A DNA stretch of 64,000 nt from Siphonodentalium dalli. Taxonomy: Eukaryota > Mollusca > Scaphopoda > Gadilida > Siphonodentaliidae. Below the pieces are notes generated by a model. It searched no databases. It was not told the DNA's origin and saw only the letters and a list, made by a program, of their open reading frames with translations. This document shows positions 1-12,000 of this stretch, piece by piece. Both the position numbers and the translations under genes were made by a program. Each line of letters opens with the position of its first letter. Positions within the stretch are counted from its first letter, which is position 1. Location of the stretch: contig CP136068.1 of assembly GCA_032622095.1 (NCBI GenBank), forward strand, positions 9,029,314-9,093,313, written 5' to 3'.

Positions 1-59
1 TATGACACGATATCTGGAGATTTTGTACAAGGAAATCCGGCGCCGAATCGAACGATATC

Positions 60-190
60 ACAGCCTGTTCTCGTGAAAATAAGCACAATACGGGCTTATT
101 TTAATATCGCATTTTAAGCCCATATAGAGCGTATTTGAGAACACATACGCTCTATATAGGCGTAAAACGCGGCATCCAAGCTAAGCCTAA
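60..190. repeat. Fold-back repeat, copy 1
   Basis: Short element with an internal hairpin around 'tagagcgtatttgag' (near 125) and 'acacatacgctcta' (near 142). The reverse complement of 13220-13378 matches it over most of its length, including 'aataagcacaata' and 'taagcccatatagagcgta'. It is a dispersed non-coding fold-back (MITE-like) repeat; its family is not recognised. Confidence 0.6.
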
Positions 191-485
191 ACTGGCACCG
201 GTAATGTACATATAAAAAGTATGAAAAATACATATTTACATATATTCGAGATATATAAATTATGTTGTAATATCCAACGACTACTCGTATCGTTTTAACT
301 GGACATTTCCTATCAATGAAGCTTAAAGATACGGGCGGCGTTCGTTGTAGAAATATTTATATTTGTTCAAATCGCCATCAACAGAAGGAACACCACAATA
401 TATACAGTTCCGCTCATATGCCAAACATAATCAGCGTGTAAATAGTATATTGTCGCCAAGACGTACGATGGTGTACGTAAACAAG

Positions 486-921
486 AGACTGCTCGTGTTA
501 TAGAAGTTGTGCTTCTGTTTACATAACACAGCGCAATTCTATTGGTTAATCACACAAAAATGATATAAACGCTCTTTAGTATTTCCATATCAGGAAAACA
601 GTAACAAATGACGCTCACTATGTTTACCATATCTGGATCTAAACAAAGCCAGGAAACGTAACGTTTTTTGCTTTTGTTTACATAACAAAGGGGGAAAAAT
701 TGACAATAACATACTGTTAACATACACAGTCTGTCTATGTCTTGCTATTCCTTCTGTTTATGGCGGTTTTTGACGGAGGTGAATATTTTAACAGCATACA
801 CACCCCAATGCCGCCCGTATCTTCAACATACCCACCCCAATGCCGCCCGTATCTTTAACATACCCACCCCAATGCCGCCCGTATCTTCAACATACCCACC
901 CAATGCCGCCCGTATCTTTAA
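486..921. repeat. Dispersed repeat, inverted mate at 36065-36420
   Basis: Read on the opposite strand, 36065-36420 aligns with this stretch from the 'cttctgtttacataacac' segment through 'aaacgctcttta', 'cataacaaa', 'tttttgacggaggtgaata' and 'ccgcccgtatctt'. Both copies have diverged with small indels. No coding potential is supported. Its 3' part holds the minisatellite listed separately. Confidence 0.7.
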
Positions 922-925
922 GGAT
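800..925. repeat. 32-bp minisatellite, about 4 copies
   Basis: The word 'atgccgcccgtatctt' recurs at 808, 840, 872 and 903, giving periods of 32, 32 and 31 bp; intervening sequence is 'aacatacccacccc'. A single unit of the same sequence occurs in reverse at about 36070, so the array expanded inside a dispersed repeat. The short open frame across it is a by-product. Confidence 0.85.
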
Positions 926-1119
926 CAGTCCTACGCTTGTATTATTTGTGTTTGACTGCTGTCTCTCTATATTTCTGGGCATCACTCCAAATGGGATTCG
1001 TTGTATATAATTTCATAACTGAGGGGCGATCCATTAAAGAAAATGTTGTCAAGGCTGGTATTAACTGACGAACGGCGGTTTATATCCCATGTTTTTAATC
1101 GGGTTTAAAGGGGTACTGT

Positions 1120-1378
1120 ACTGTATGGGACCATCTCATTTCATAGTATACTAAACAAAAAATATGCAACAATTTGAGCCATGTATTAGTGCAAAATACA
1201 CCTGTGTGCTCTATGAACTATGCCAACAGCATGGTAATTACGATGAAAATGAATAAATGGCTCCAGCTATTTATTCATTTTCACCAAAACAACCATGTCG
1301 TTTGCATCGTTCATAGAGCACATGAGTGTTGTATAATTTATGTGTAACCCCCTGTATTGAATGGAGTATCCCATCTGT
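1120..1378. repeat. Fold-back MITE-like element
   Basis: The left arm (about 1125-1265) and right arm (about 1270-1378) are imperfect reverse complements. The central hairpin is 'tgaaaatgaataaatggct' against 'ctatttattcattttca', with 'gtgctctatgaac' repeated in inverse further out. The ends read 'atgggaccat' and 'gtatcccat'. Non-coding; family not recognised. Confidence 0.6.
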
Positions 1379-2285
1379 CTTAAAACAATATACATCGGAA
1401 TGTTCCATTTTTAATTTGGAGGGATTGTCAGGAAATATAAACAGACGAACGTGTCATAGAGGCGCTGACGGATTCATATATATATGTAGCTATAATGCTG
1501 AATCAGCTGCTGATCAGTGAATTCAGTTTAATTCATTTATAACAAATGAACATAGGGGCCGGAATCGTCATCTCCGGTTTAAACCTCCGAGTTTAAACCT
1601 GGTCTAAACCTACAGTGGCGGTCCAACCAAACCGGGTCTAAGGGGGCGTTTTTGTTGTTCGGTTGCCAGCTAATCGACAACTCGATTCGGTGATATGATA
1701 ATGAAGTCAAACTACACTCTTACCAATCGGACCAAAAATACAGGCCGATATAATGGTTATTGACACGAAATTATATACGCGAACGCGTGCACGCTCATTT
1801 GATTTAATCATTGAGAAACAAGTATTGCTCATGGACCATTAATCCGATCTCATTCTGGGTTAAAATCAATCTGACAAAGGGCATGTCTCTCAACGGGAGT
1901 TTCACGTGCTGTTCAATTTGCTGTATTTACATGTTTGTCTGTACATATTAAAGGGTATAGGAGCTATCTATCTGTATGTCCATTTGTCTGTTCGCAACTG
2001 TTCCCCATAAATTAGGTGTGGTGACTCGGGGGCAACCAGGCGGATGGTATAACGGCTTTAGGTTTTTAAAAAATTTGATTTAAAAATAAGAAAAATTTAA
2101 TTTAAAATAAAAATGAAAATAGTGTGTTGTTAAATTGAGTAAGGAGTTGAATCTAACAAGAAACAAAATTTAAAATTTAAATTAATATTTGTTTGTTTTA
2201 AATTAAATTAAATTGTTTTTTGATTAAAATGATAAATGATCAAAATGTGCGCAAAGGTTACATACACATGGTTAATCAAAACGTG
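1379..2285. other. No gene recognised
   Basis: Unique-looking sequence. It contains a cluster of GTTTAAAC-like palindromes at about 1577-1610 and an A/T-only stretch at 2065-2225. Nothing supports a gene. Confidence 0.5.
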
Positions 2286-2555
2286 TTAAACCTTTCATGA
2301 TGGGAGCTGCGCTGGAGCGGCATCAAATACCCTGTGCCAGTGCATTATCATATATGCGAGTCTCCCATAGGGAGCCTCGCACATAATGATATAAGCGAAT
2401 GCACTGGCGTACAAGGTCAGGGTAGATATTGTTAGATCGATGTATTATCTTATATATGCGAGGATCAACATGGGAGACTCGCATGTATAAGAGAATGCAT
2501 TAGCATAGGGGTTTTTTCGTAAAATTGCAGGATGCTCCAGTCATGAAAGGGTTAA
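2286..2555. mobile_element. TTAA-flanked double-hairpin MITE, family B
   Basis: The element is bounded by TTAA (2286-2289 and 2552-2555) with inverted ends 'cctttcatga' and 'tcatgaaagg'. Inside lie two successive hairpins whose arms resemble 'tgcattatcttatatatgcg' and 'atgtataagagaatgcatt'. A TTAA target duplication and CCYT-type ends are hallmarks of piggyBac-superfamily elements; there is no transposase, so it would be non-autonomous. The internal hairpin sequence is shared with the family A elements. Confidence 0.7.
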
Positions 2556-3182
2556 CACGAGGTTCTGATGGTCAGATATCAACTTTCAAAGTGCGTAGTG
2601 TTAAAGTGGTAATGTATGTCATTTTCAATAAATTCCCAGTGATAACAACGATCTAATATCGATAATATATAGATAATAATAGATAATAGTAATTTGAATC
2701 GAAGTTGTATTCTGTATAAAAGGTCAGGTTAATAGGTTATCTTAAAATCAAAGTTAGTAATTTGATATAAGTTTAATTTATGGCTGGAGTCATAAATTAA
2801 ATCACGAATTTCCGTGTACAAGACGTAATCAATATAATTCACTGATAGTGGATTGGGCAAAGCGTGGCTCACATGACCGTGTAAACAATTATGTTGATAA
2901 GGGGCGTAAACTCAAGCCACTCACTGACCAGGGACTATACAATGACGTAACGAGTACATGGGACTAGTATGCATATAATATAACATTTATTTGATACATT
3001 TGCTTGAAAACTGTCCAAAAATTACTCGACAACGACAATTGGTATTTTCTCATTCCGGCTAATCTGCCATCCGGCACATTACCTCGTACTCAACAGACTT
3101 TCAAATAATGGACATCTGGTTACCTTATTCTATAACTCAGAGACTAAGGAAACCAACACTAACATTTGCGTACAATAGCCAT

Positions 3183-3646
3183 TTAACCCTTTACCCACCA
3201 AAGCGGCCAAAAACGCCCAAATAAAGCTTCAACAGCCTAAAATATCTTCGGTCTGTCTCAATAACACCATACAAATATGGATTTCATTGGAACCGGTTCA
3301 TTGACCACATTGTGATGGTTACAGTTATGCCCTGTGCCAATGCATTCTCTTATATATGCGAGTCGACCATAGGTCGCCTCGCATATATAAGAGAATGCAT
3401 TGGCCTAAAAAAAATCTTTTTTAACACTTTTTATCATTTTTTCTTACATTCTTTAACAATTTTAGAATTGTTTCTTACATTTTTTAACATTTTTTATAAT
3501 ATTTTTCTACATTCTTTGACAATTTTAGAAATTTTAATATGTGTTAAGCCAATGCATTCTCTTATATATGCGAGGCGACCTATGGTCGACTCGCATATAT
3601 AAGAGAATGCATTGGCACAGGGCCGTTCTGTTGGGTAAAGGGTTAA
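3183..3646. mobile_element. TTAA-flanked double-hairpin MITE, family A copy 1
   Basis: TTAA occurs at 3183-3186 and 3643-3646, with inverted ends 'ccctttaccca' and 'tgggtaaaggg'. Two near-perfect palindromes of about 66 bp sit at 3338-3404 and 3549-3616; each reads from 'ccaatgcattctcttatat' into the inverse and back. Between them is a T-rich spacer with internal repeats. The open frame through the hairpins is accidental. The structure fits a non-autonomous piggyBac-like MITE. Confidence 0.8.
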
Positions 3647-3654
3647 AGGGTTCA

Positions 3655-4462
3655 AACTCCATCGTTTGTAAACTAGTATCCGACCACCAAACCGTCCTAT
3701 TGATGGACAAATTGGGCTGATCTAATTATGTTTTGGATTGTAACGCCTACATATGCTGATTGCATGGTTATAAAACAGTAGCTGACACCAAACTGTCCTA
3801 TCAATGGACTAATTGGGCTGATCTGTCCTATCAATGGACTAATTGGGCTGATCTAATTATGTTTTGGATTGTAACACGTACATATGCTGATTGTATGGTG
3901 ACATCGTTTGTAAAACAGTAGCTGACCACCAAACTGTCTTATTGATGGACTAATTGGGCTGATCTAATTATGTTTTGGATTGTAACACGTACATATGCTG
4001 ATTGTATGGTGACATCGTTTATAAAACAGTAGCTGACCACCAAACTGTCCTATCAATGGACTAATTGGGCTGATCTAATTATGTTTTGGATTGTAACACG
4101 TACATATGCTGATTGTATGGTGACATCGTTTATAAAACAGTAGCTGACCACCAAACCGTCCTATTGATGGACAAATTGGGCTGATCTAATTATGTTTTGG
4201 ATTGTAACACGTACATATGCTGATTGTATGGTGACGTCGTTTATAAAACAGTAGCTGACCACCAAACTGTCCTATCAATGGACTAATTGGGCTGATCTAA
4301 TTATGTTTTGGATTGTAACACGTACATATGCTGATTGTGTGGTGACATCGTTTGTAAAACAGTAGCTGACCACCAAGCCGTCCTATCAATGGACTAATTG
4401 GGCTACTCTAATTATGTTTTGGATTGTAACACGTACATATGGTGATTGTATGGTGACATCGT
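3655..4462. repeat. 111-bp tandem array, about 7 units
   Basis: 'gtcctat' within 'ccaaactgtcctatcaatgg' recurs at 4047, 4158, 4269 and 4380, exactly 111 bp apart, with earlier units upstream and a 34-bp internal duplication near 3795-3830. Each unit ends with 'gattgtatggtgacatcgtt'. It is a non-coding minisatellite next to the family A MITE. Confidence 0.85.
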
Positions 4463-5750
4463 TTATTCAATGAAAATCGTGGAAAACTGAATTCTAGTTT
4501 CTCATATAACATCACCAAAGCCAGGACATAATTATAATACAATATACTAATTGTTTTGCTGCAGGTATAAATCAATGACATTAATTGAAAGATATATACT
4601 AGTTCATTCATTCATTGTGACAACTGAGGAATTATTCAATGAAAATCATGGAAAACTAATTGCAGTTTATCATATAACATCATCAAGAAACGGGACATAT
4701 AATATACATGATTATTATTTTGCTTGAGGTATAAGTCAGTGACTTTCACTGCAGAATATATTCTGGTTTACTCACTCATTTGGGACAACTGAGGCATTAT
4801 TCAATGAAATTCAAGGAAATCTGAATTTTAGTTCCTCGTATAACACCTTCAATGAATATTTTTTTTGGTTGGTTTGTTTACTTGTGTTTGTTTTTGTTTT
4901 GGGGGTATGAAAATCATGGAAATTGAAATCTAGTTTCTCATAGATCAATGACTTTCATTGAAGAATATAACTATGTTGGTTTGCTCGTTCATTTTGGACA
5001 ACAGGTATTATTCAATGAAAATCATGGAAAACTGAATTCTAGTTGCTCATAGATCAATGACTTTCATTGAAAAACATAATTATGTTGGTTTGCTCGTTCA
5101 TTTTGGCAACTGAGGTATTATTCAATGAATATCATGGATAACTGAATACTAATTTATCATATAACATCTCCAAGAGACAGGACATAACATACTAATTGTT
5201 TTGCTTGATGTATAAATCAATTCTAGTTTATCATAAATCAGGGACTTTTAGTGAAGAATATATACTGATTTACTCATTCATTGGGACAGCTGAGGTAGTA
5301 TTCAATGAGCATCATGGAAAACTGAACTTTAATGTCTGATATAACATAATCAAGAGAGAAGATAATTATGTAATATACATTTTATTTAGTCTCTTGATAC
5401 ATACATCAGTGACTTTCATTGCAGAATATATGCTGGTTTGTTTACCAGGATATATAACATACTCATTGTTTTTGCTTGAGGTATAAATCAATGACAATAA
5501 TTGGAGAATATGTGCTGGTTTACTTATTCATTGGGACAACTGAGGCATTATTCAATGGAAATCATGGAAAACTAAATATTAGTTTATCATATATCACAAT
5601 CAAGAGACATGCAGTACATATAATGTAGCTTTTTGTTTGCTTGAGGTATAAAACAGTGACTTTCAGTTTACTCATCCATGGAGAAAATTTAAGCATTATT
5701 CTGGCACAATCATGAAAAACTAATATCTGGTTAATTAATCAAGTAAAACC
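4463..5750. repeat. Degenerate tandem array, units of about 110-170 bp
   Basis: Successive units begin with 'attattcaatgaaaatcatg', followed by 'aaaactgaattctagttt', 'catataacatc', 'gacaggacata', 'ttgttttgcttgaggtataa' and 'tcattgggacaactgaggca'. About eight diverged units are seen. The array ends just downstream of the lectin gene's last exon. Confidence 0.75.
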
Positions 5751-5863
5751 AATGAACACAGAATTCCAGTTTCTCATAAATCAATGTCTATCAATTACTA
5801 TATCTTGTCCCCATTATTCAGAAAACCAGCATATATTTTTAAAAGGCAAACGGTGGGTGATAC

Positions 5864-6096
5864 TCAGATCTGACATATGTACTGGCTGTATTTGGAACAG
5901 GTGTAATCCACAATGCTGTATTTCATGCCAATTGCTTTGTGACCATATAACATTGCACAATTTGCATGTGTACTGTGATTTGGCTTCGAGGGTAGCCACC
6001 CAATGGTCATGGACATCGGCGTGCCATCGCTGTATACCCAGTTTCCTTCACTAGCAGCATCGGTTCCGTCAACAAAGTAGTGACCATGACCTTGAT
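5864..6096 (-). CDS. Lectin gene exon 4: C-terminal half of the lectin domain, with stop
   Basis: The exon begins after the acceptor 'tatatttcgcag' and ends at TGA 5864-5866. It supplies 'GHYFVDGTDAASEGNWVYSD', then 'GWLPSKPNHS' and the final two cysteines. Its first two bases complete a Tyr codon with exon 3. Length and cysteine positions match the second half of a normal lectin domain. No clear AATAAA is seen within about 200 bp downstream. Confidence 0.85.
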
Positions 6097-9000
6097 CTGC
6101 GAAATATAGTTTAAGAGGGAGGTAAAGTGGCAACATTTGAATTGGGAATTCAGTGATAATGTTTGAGAAAAGATTGATCAAACCTTGCAATGCGCAGGTG
6201 ACCATGGCATACCCTTTTGGAAAGTTTGAAGACTTTTGATTTACAACGCAGGTAGGATATTATTGGTTATTATTAAAAAGTAGGTCACCATTGTTTATCA
6301 TTGTTTATAATATTTACATCAAATATCACAAAACAAAATATAAAATGAAAAATCTGCTATGCGTTGTCACCAGATATATGCTCAAATATTCCATCAAGAC
6401 GCGAAGTATTATTGTACTGTTTGTAAATATTGGGTAATCTTGTCTTGAAAATTAAAACTGAATTCCCCATTCAAATGTAGCCACTTTACCTCCGTCTTAC
6501 ATACCACTTGGCAAAGTATCTAAATTGTGATATTTTTAATGGAAACATAACAGTTTGCGCCAACAACAGCGTTCTAATTTATAGTGATCGAAGTTAACTT
6601 CAAAGGTAAGACGGATGTATAGGAGAAAAATCAGATTTAAGATTTTCAGATTTGCAGATTTTGCTATATATACTATACGAATAAATTGAGCGTTGGAAGT
6701 CATTCAAATCAATCCTGGGGTCCGCCATTGTGACCTTTTTTAACTTGAATTCATAGCTCAAAGGTCGCGAAGTCAAACATTATATTGTTGGCTACGGCCG
6801 CCAGTTTGTATTGATTAGTTCCACCTCGAAGTTAGTGTAATTTATCAAACTGCCCAAAATATAAAATAAATAACTTGCTTGCTACAAGTGCTATAGCCTT
6901 TTATATATAGGCAAATCATGATCCGTAAACAAAAGATATACAAAATTACGAATGCAAATTAAACTAAAGCACTAAAGTCTATGATGATATCAAATAATAA
7001 TATTAAATAATGAAACGCGATGTTTCTCTATCGTGAACCCCTACATTCGCCATGTATATACAATATAATCGTGAATCAACCCGAATCAACAAAAGCTTCA
7101 ATATATCACCAGCATGTTATTTCCTCAATTTATTTCATCAATATATGACTATGTTAATAGGGACAAAAGTACTAGTTTATAACCTTGCAATGTTCGGATA
7201 TTATCTGTGTTTTTGAAGCCAGATGCATTATGTTTATATGCGAGACAGCAGATCATGATAATTGTTCGTGTACTTTTCTCGAAATAGCATTCTCAAATTG
7301 AGGAACTATTGTGAAATGTCCACGTCATGGAATGGAATGTTGGATTTATGTTTAGCTGAGAGACTGTTAAACAATTCAATACACATCTTAGAACTGTCAT
7401 GATTAGATTCATGGGAACGGCTAAAGCACTTAACCAGTGCAAGCGAATATATACTATTAGAACAGTTTTTACCATTGGTTTTTTAAAGACACTTCAGATA
7501 CAAAAGAAAATCATTTTTCATAGCAAAGTCAATCAATCTGGATTGACTTTTATGGTTAACATAAATGGAACGGGAACAGTTTCTGGTAACAGATGAATAT
7601 TTCGAGTAACATTAACCCTTTACCCAACAAACCGGCCAAAACCGGCCAAATAAAGCTTCAACAGCCTAAAATATCTTCGGTCTGTCTCAATAGAACCATA
7701 CAAATATGGATATCATTGGAACCGGCTTCATGACCACATTGTGATAGTTACAGTTATGCCCTGTGCCAATGCATTCTCTTATATATGCGAGTCGACCATA
7801 TGTCGCCTCGCATATATAAGAGAATGCATTGGCCTAAAAAAAATCTTTTTTTACCATTTTTTCTTACATTCTGTAACAATTTTATAATTTTTAATGTGTT
7901 AAGCCAATGCATTCTCTTATATATGCGAGGCGACCTATGGTCGACTCGCATATATAAGAGAATGCATTGGCACAGGGTCATTCTGTTGGGTAAAGGGTTA
8001 ACAGGAACACTGAACAGTGATATCAAATATTGGTTGCCCAAGTTATGAGATCCTGTGGGATTATACAGTAATGCACTAAATAATTGACTAAATAATTATG
8101 GGTAATTTTTCAGGATTTAGTCGGAATTATGGCTTGTTGCCATTCATCGGAAAGCTCACACTGAGAGCTTTCCGATGAATGGCAACATGCCATATTTTCG
8201 ACTAAATCAAGAAAAATTACCCATACCTATGTTGTGGTTTAGGAGTCAATTATTTAGGGCATCACTGTACGTTAGAAATCGAGGAATGTTACTCAAATAA
8301 TGAACAGGATCCCGGAACGTTGGCAACCAAGTGTCAACAAGGCCTAATAGTCTGGAAGACGTATAGGAAAGATGATTATATGGGCGAATATTGATAGAAA
8401 CGCCCACCCCGGGCTCTTGAGTATACGATTTTGTTTATTATTTTGGTAACATTTGCTCGATTTCTTACATCCAATCCCCCACAGGATCTCAGAACGTGGC
8501 AACCAAGGGCCAACAAAATATTAAGCCTGATAATCTCGAAGACGGACAGGAATGATGCTTATATGGGCGAGTGTTGACAGATAAACCCACCCGGACTCTA
8601 AGTACTCGCGTTTGTTAATCAGTTGGGTAAACTTTGGTCAAATGCCTACGTACCATCGCCCCCAGGATTTCAGAACGCGGACAACGAAGGGTCAACAAGG
8701 CCTGAATAGCTGGAAGACGGATATGAATGATAATTATATTTGCGAGTAGTGACAGATAAACTCATCCGGGCTCGGAGTATACAAGTTTATTTATTATTTG
8801 GGTAAAATTAGCTCGATTTCTTACATACCATCCCCATTGATCTCAGAACGTAGCAACCAGGGTCAACACAATTTTTAGCCCAATAATCTGGAAGACGGAC
8901 AGGAATGATGAGTATATTGGCGAGTTTTGACAGATAAACCCACCCGGGCTTTGAGTACACGAGTTTATTAATTATTTGTATACAAATTTGCTCGATGGCT

Positions 9001-12000
9001 TACGTACCACCACCACGGGATCACATAACGTGGGCAACGAAGGGTCAACAAGGCCTGATTATCTGGAAGACAGATATATTTGCGAGTATTGACATAAAAT
9101 CACCCGTATGCGTATACAAGTTTGTTTATTATTTGGGTAAAATTTGCTATATTTCTTACGTGCCATCCACCAGGATATCAGAACGTGGGCAACGGAGGGT
9201 CAACGTGGCCTGACTATATGGAAACGGACATGAATGACATAACACATTTATCACTGAGACTAACAGTGCATTATGATAGGAATGATTGGTTCATCGTGGT
9301 CATGGTACCCGAAATGACGGGTTATCCAGAAAGTTTTTTTTAGAAAGCGATGTTGGTGTCAAACTAGTTGAAACGACGCAAGAAATGCTAAAATCCGCGT
9401 TGGGAAAACTTTGTTATCCAAGATGGCGTCAACATAAATATCAATATTACAACAGTTCTCGATATAAAGATGTTATACGATATAGTGTGGCATATGAGTT
9501 GTGAGGTAATACCAGTGTTTGTGAAATTTGAGTACGGGAACGAATAGTCCGACACCGACAGAAATAGTACAATCGCGCATTATCGCGACCAACAAATGGA
9601 TGTCAAAATGGCCGCAACTACAAACCATGACACGGTTAGATATATTTATCGCTAAACATAGATGTAAAATAGATTGATCTGAATGATATATCGGTCACTA
9701 CAACGCACGTCTAACCCAATGGAGAAACAATCATTAATTAATTTCGGGCATGTAACACACGGAGTACTGTTTCGTCATACAGTGCGTAGTAGTTTCATTC
9801 GGCATGGTGATTACTTATTGAATGCAAGGCAGAAACTGAAATGCACACCCTTACGGTATAAATACTGGTTACATTTCCGGAATTGCCAACACTCTTCGTG
9901 ATAATAAGCCATACATGTATTTCGTAATTCTTAATATACTGTAATGAAACACTCATCTCTTCAAATTAATTAGCACCCCATCTCATCAGATCAAAGAGAC
10001 GGTACATCGTGCATTTTATGTAAGACTAATAGTAATACTGCAACCAAACCGGTTTCATAGTAAATAGTTGTGTTCAAATTAGTTCAGTCGGTACTTTACA
10101 ATTGAAATATGCCACCACACAATGTTCAATAGTAGTTTCCTGTATATTGTTTGAAACTATCTTACCAATACTATCCACGAACTTGTCTAAATATAAGGTA
10201 ATCAGCGTTTCAATATGTTGTTTCGGCGGAGGCCCATTCACTTGTTACTATTTTCGGGTTTTGTGTGCAGCAGCTATATATAACATTGGGGAGAAGTGGT
10301 AAACCATTCAGAGGGTGGAGCGAACAAGTCAGATTTTATTTGGCTTAATTAGTTCCTCTCTGTTAGAGCGTTAACACGAGTGAGTTGTGCGGTCGCGACT
10401 TCGGTTGTAGCTGCCCTCGTGTTAATGCCGGAGTGAGACGGTTTTGGATTAGGCTCAGGACGGATTATGGAGCTAATCCCTGACGCTGCGTTAGCTGCTA
10501 TGCAGAGAAGTCGGTTAGTGGACGCTGTTAGTTGGTCTCTCCAAGCTGACAGGGGCTCTCTGGTTCTCTGCGTAGAATTCCGAACAGAAGATGCTGGCAT
10601 CCAGAGGTCTTCTGCCACGGATAGGAACGCCAAGACCCGCCGTACAGTGAAGAAGGGGCCTCCCAAGAGGAAGACGCCATCCAAGAGAAGGAGGGACGCC
10701 GCCAGACGGGCAAAGTGGAAGAAGAAGAAGGGGGTGACTGTTGATCTGCCAGTCACCCCTCCCCGTGTGGTTCAGCCGACGTCCAGTGTCACAGCCGGTA
10801 GGTCGGAGTTGTCTGAGAGACGCCCAGAAGACCCGACCTGCATGGAGACAGGCGACATCGTACCAGCTAGCAGGGACTCCGTGGATCTGCCGGAGGTCCC
10901 TGCTGTCGTCGAGACTTGCGGAGAAAGGGAGCAGGACACCACCCCTGCTGTTCCTGCCGCCAGCTTCGACGTGGATAGCTTAACACCTCGGACACCGGAA
11001 TACCATCACATCCCGGTGTCCCCAGCTCCACCTCCACCACCATCCCATGCAGCACCATCCCAAGAAGCAAAATGACAGATGAAGAATTCGAAGAATATAT
11101 GAGAAAGAACCAGCAATTCATGAAAGATCAGGAAAGACAAGCACAACTAACTATTCAAAAGACTCTTCAGAAATCTCAACCTCCTCCATCTCCTCAATCA
11201 TCAACCGAAAAACCGAATGCAAAGAAGAAAAGGAAAAAGAATAGATAAAGTCAACATCATAAAAATGCTTTTTTTTTTCTTTTTTTTTTATGTTCTCAAA
11301 ATAAAGGCAAAAACATGAGGGATTAAGGAAAGGGTCACTCGACCCTTTCGACAATCCCAGGCTAGCCCCCCGAACCACTCACTCTATGGTAAACCAAGCT
11401 GCAAATCAGAGTTCATTCCCATCGCTAAGCGATGTCTGAACGCTGCCGGCACGTGTATTTTCTTAATGAAATCTAGCATTTTTTTATTGAAGTGTTTTGC
11501 CAGTTACAATTCATTCTGGCTTGATATAAACAATTTTCAAATGAATATGGACAGTTCTGTTTATTATAATAATCTAGAATGAACTGTAACCTACACAAAT
11601 CTCAAATAAATAAATGCGACATTTCGTCACATTTCGTGTAGGTGCGGGCAGCGATAAGTCCTGCGTATGAGGACTGAACTCTGCATGGAGCTTGGTGGTA
11701 AACGCGGCGATGTTGCTACTGAACAACAAGACACTTTCGCGTATATGTGAACTTGGTGAAGATAACCTAATATAATTTCAAGGTATAAACAGTCTCTGCC
11801 ACACTGTTTAAACTGAAATATTATTATTTCGTGATTTGAATGTCAACTTATTGTTATTTGGATATTAAATTGATATCCGCCCATAATTATTTGTCGCCTT
11901 TGGTGACAAAGTGTGAACTATTTTGTTTAGCGGACGACTAATTTCACGCCATTTCATATCAACTGGCGAACAACAACAGTATATTTTCAACTGAAATATT

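Larger units (their letters stand above)
10297..11396 (+). mobile_element. 1.08-kb ORF-bearing insertion with 10-bp target duplications
   Basis: 'tggtaaacca' occurs at 10297-10306 and 11387-11396 and flanks a GC-richer insert (10307-11386) in AT-rich intron DNA. The insert begins with a hairpin (10371-10380 pairs with 10416-10425), carries two overlapping frames on the plus strand and ends with a 9-bp stem and 4-nt loop (11328-11336 with 11341-11349). An AATAAA occurs near 11300. No reverse transcriptase or transposase is present. The TSD length fits target-primed retrotransposition, so this is best read as a non-autonomous retroelement carrying only an ORF1-like region. Insertion into the lectin intron is in antisense orientation. 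Confidence 0.7.

Noticed and set aside
3312-3602. Frames with 'MHSLIYARRPMVDSHI' and 'QCILLYMRVDHRSPRIYKRM' seen at several loci
   Set aside because: They are translations of the palindromic MITE hairpins, present on both strands and in both orientations.
3655-4462. CRISPR-like regular repeats
   Set aside because: Unit and spacer are not separable: the whole 111-bp unit repeats, in eukaryotic sequence with introns. No cas genes.
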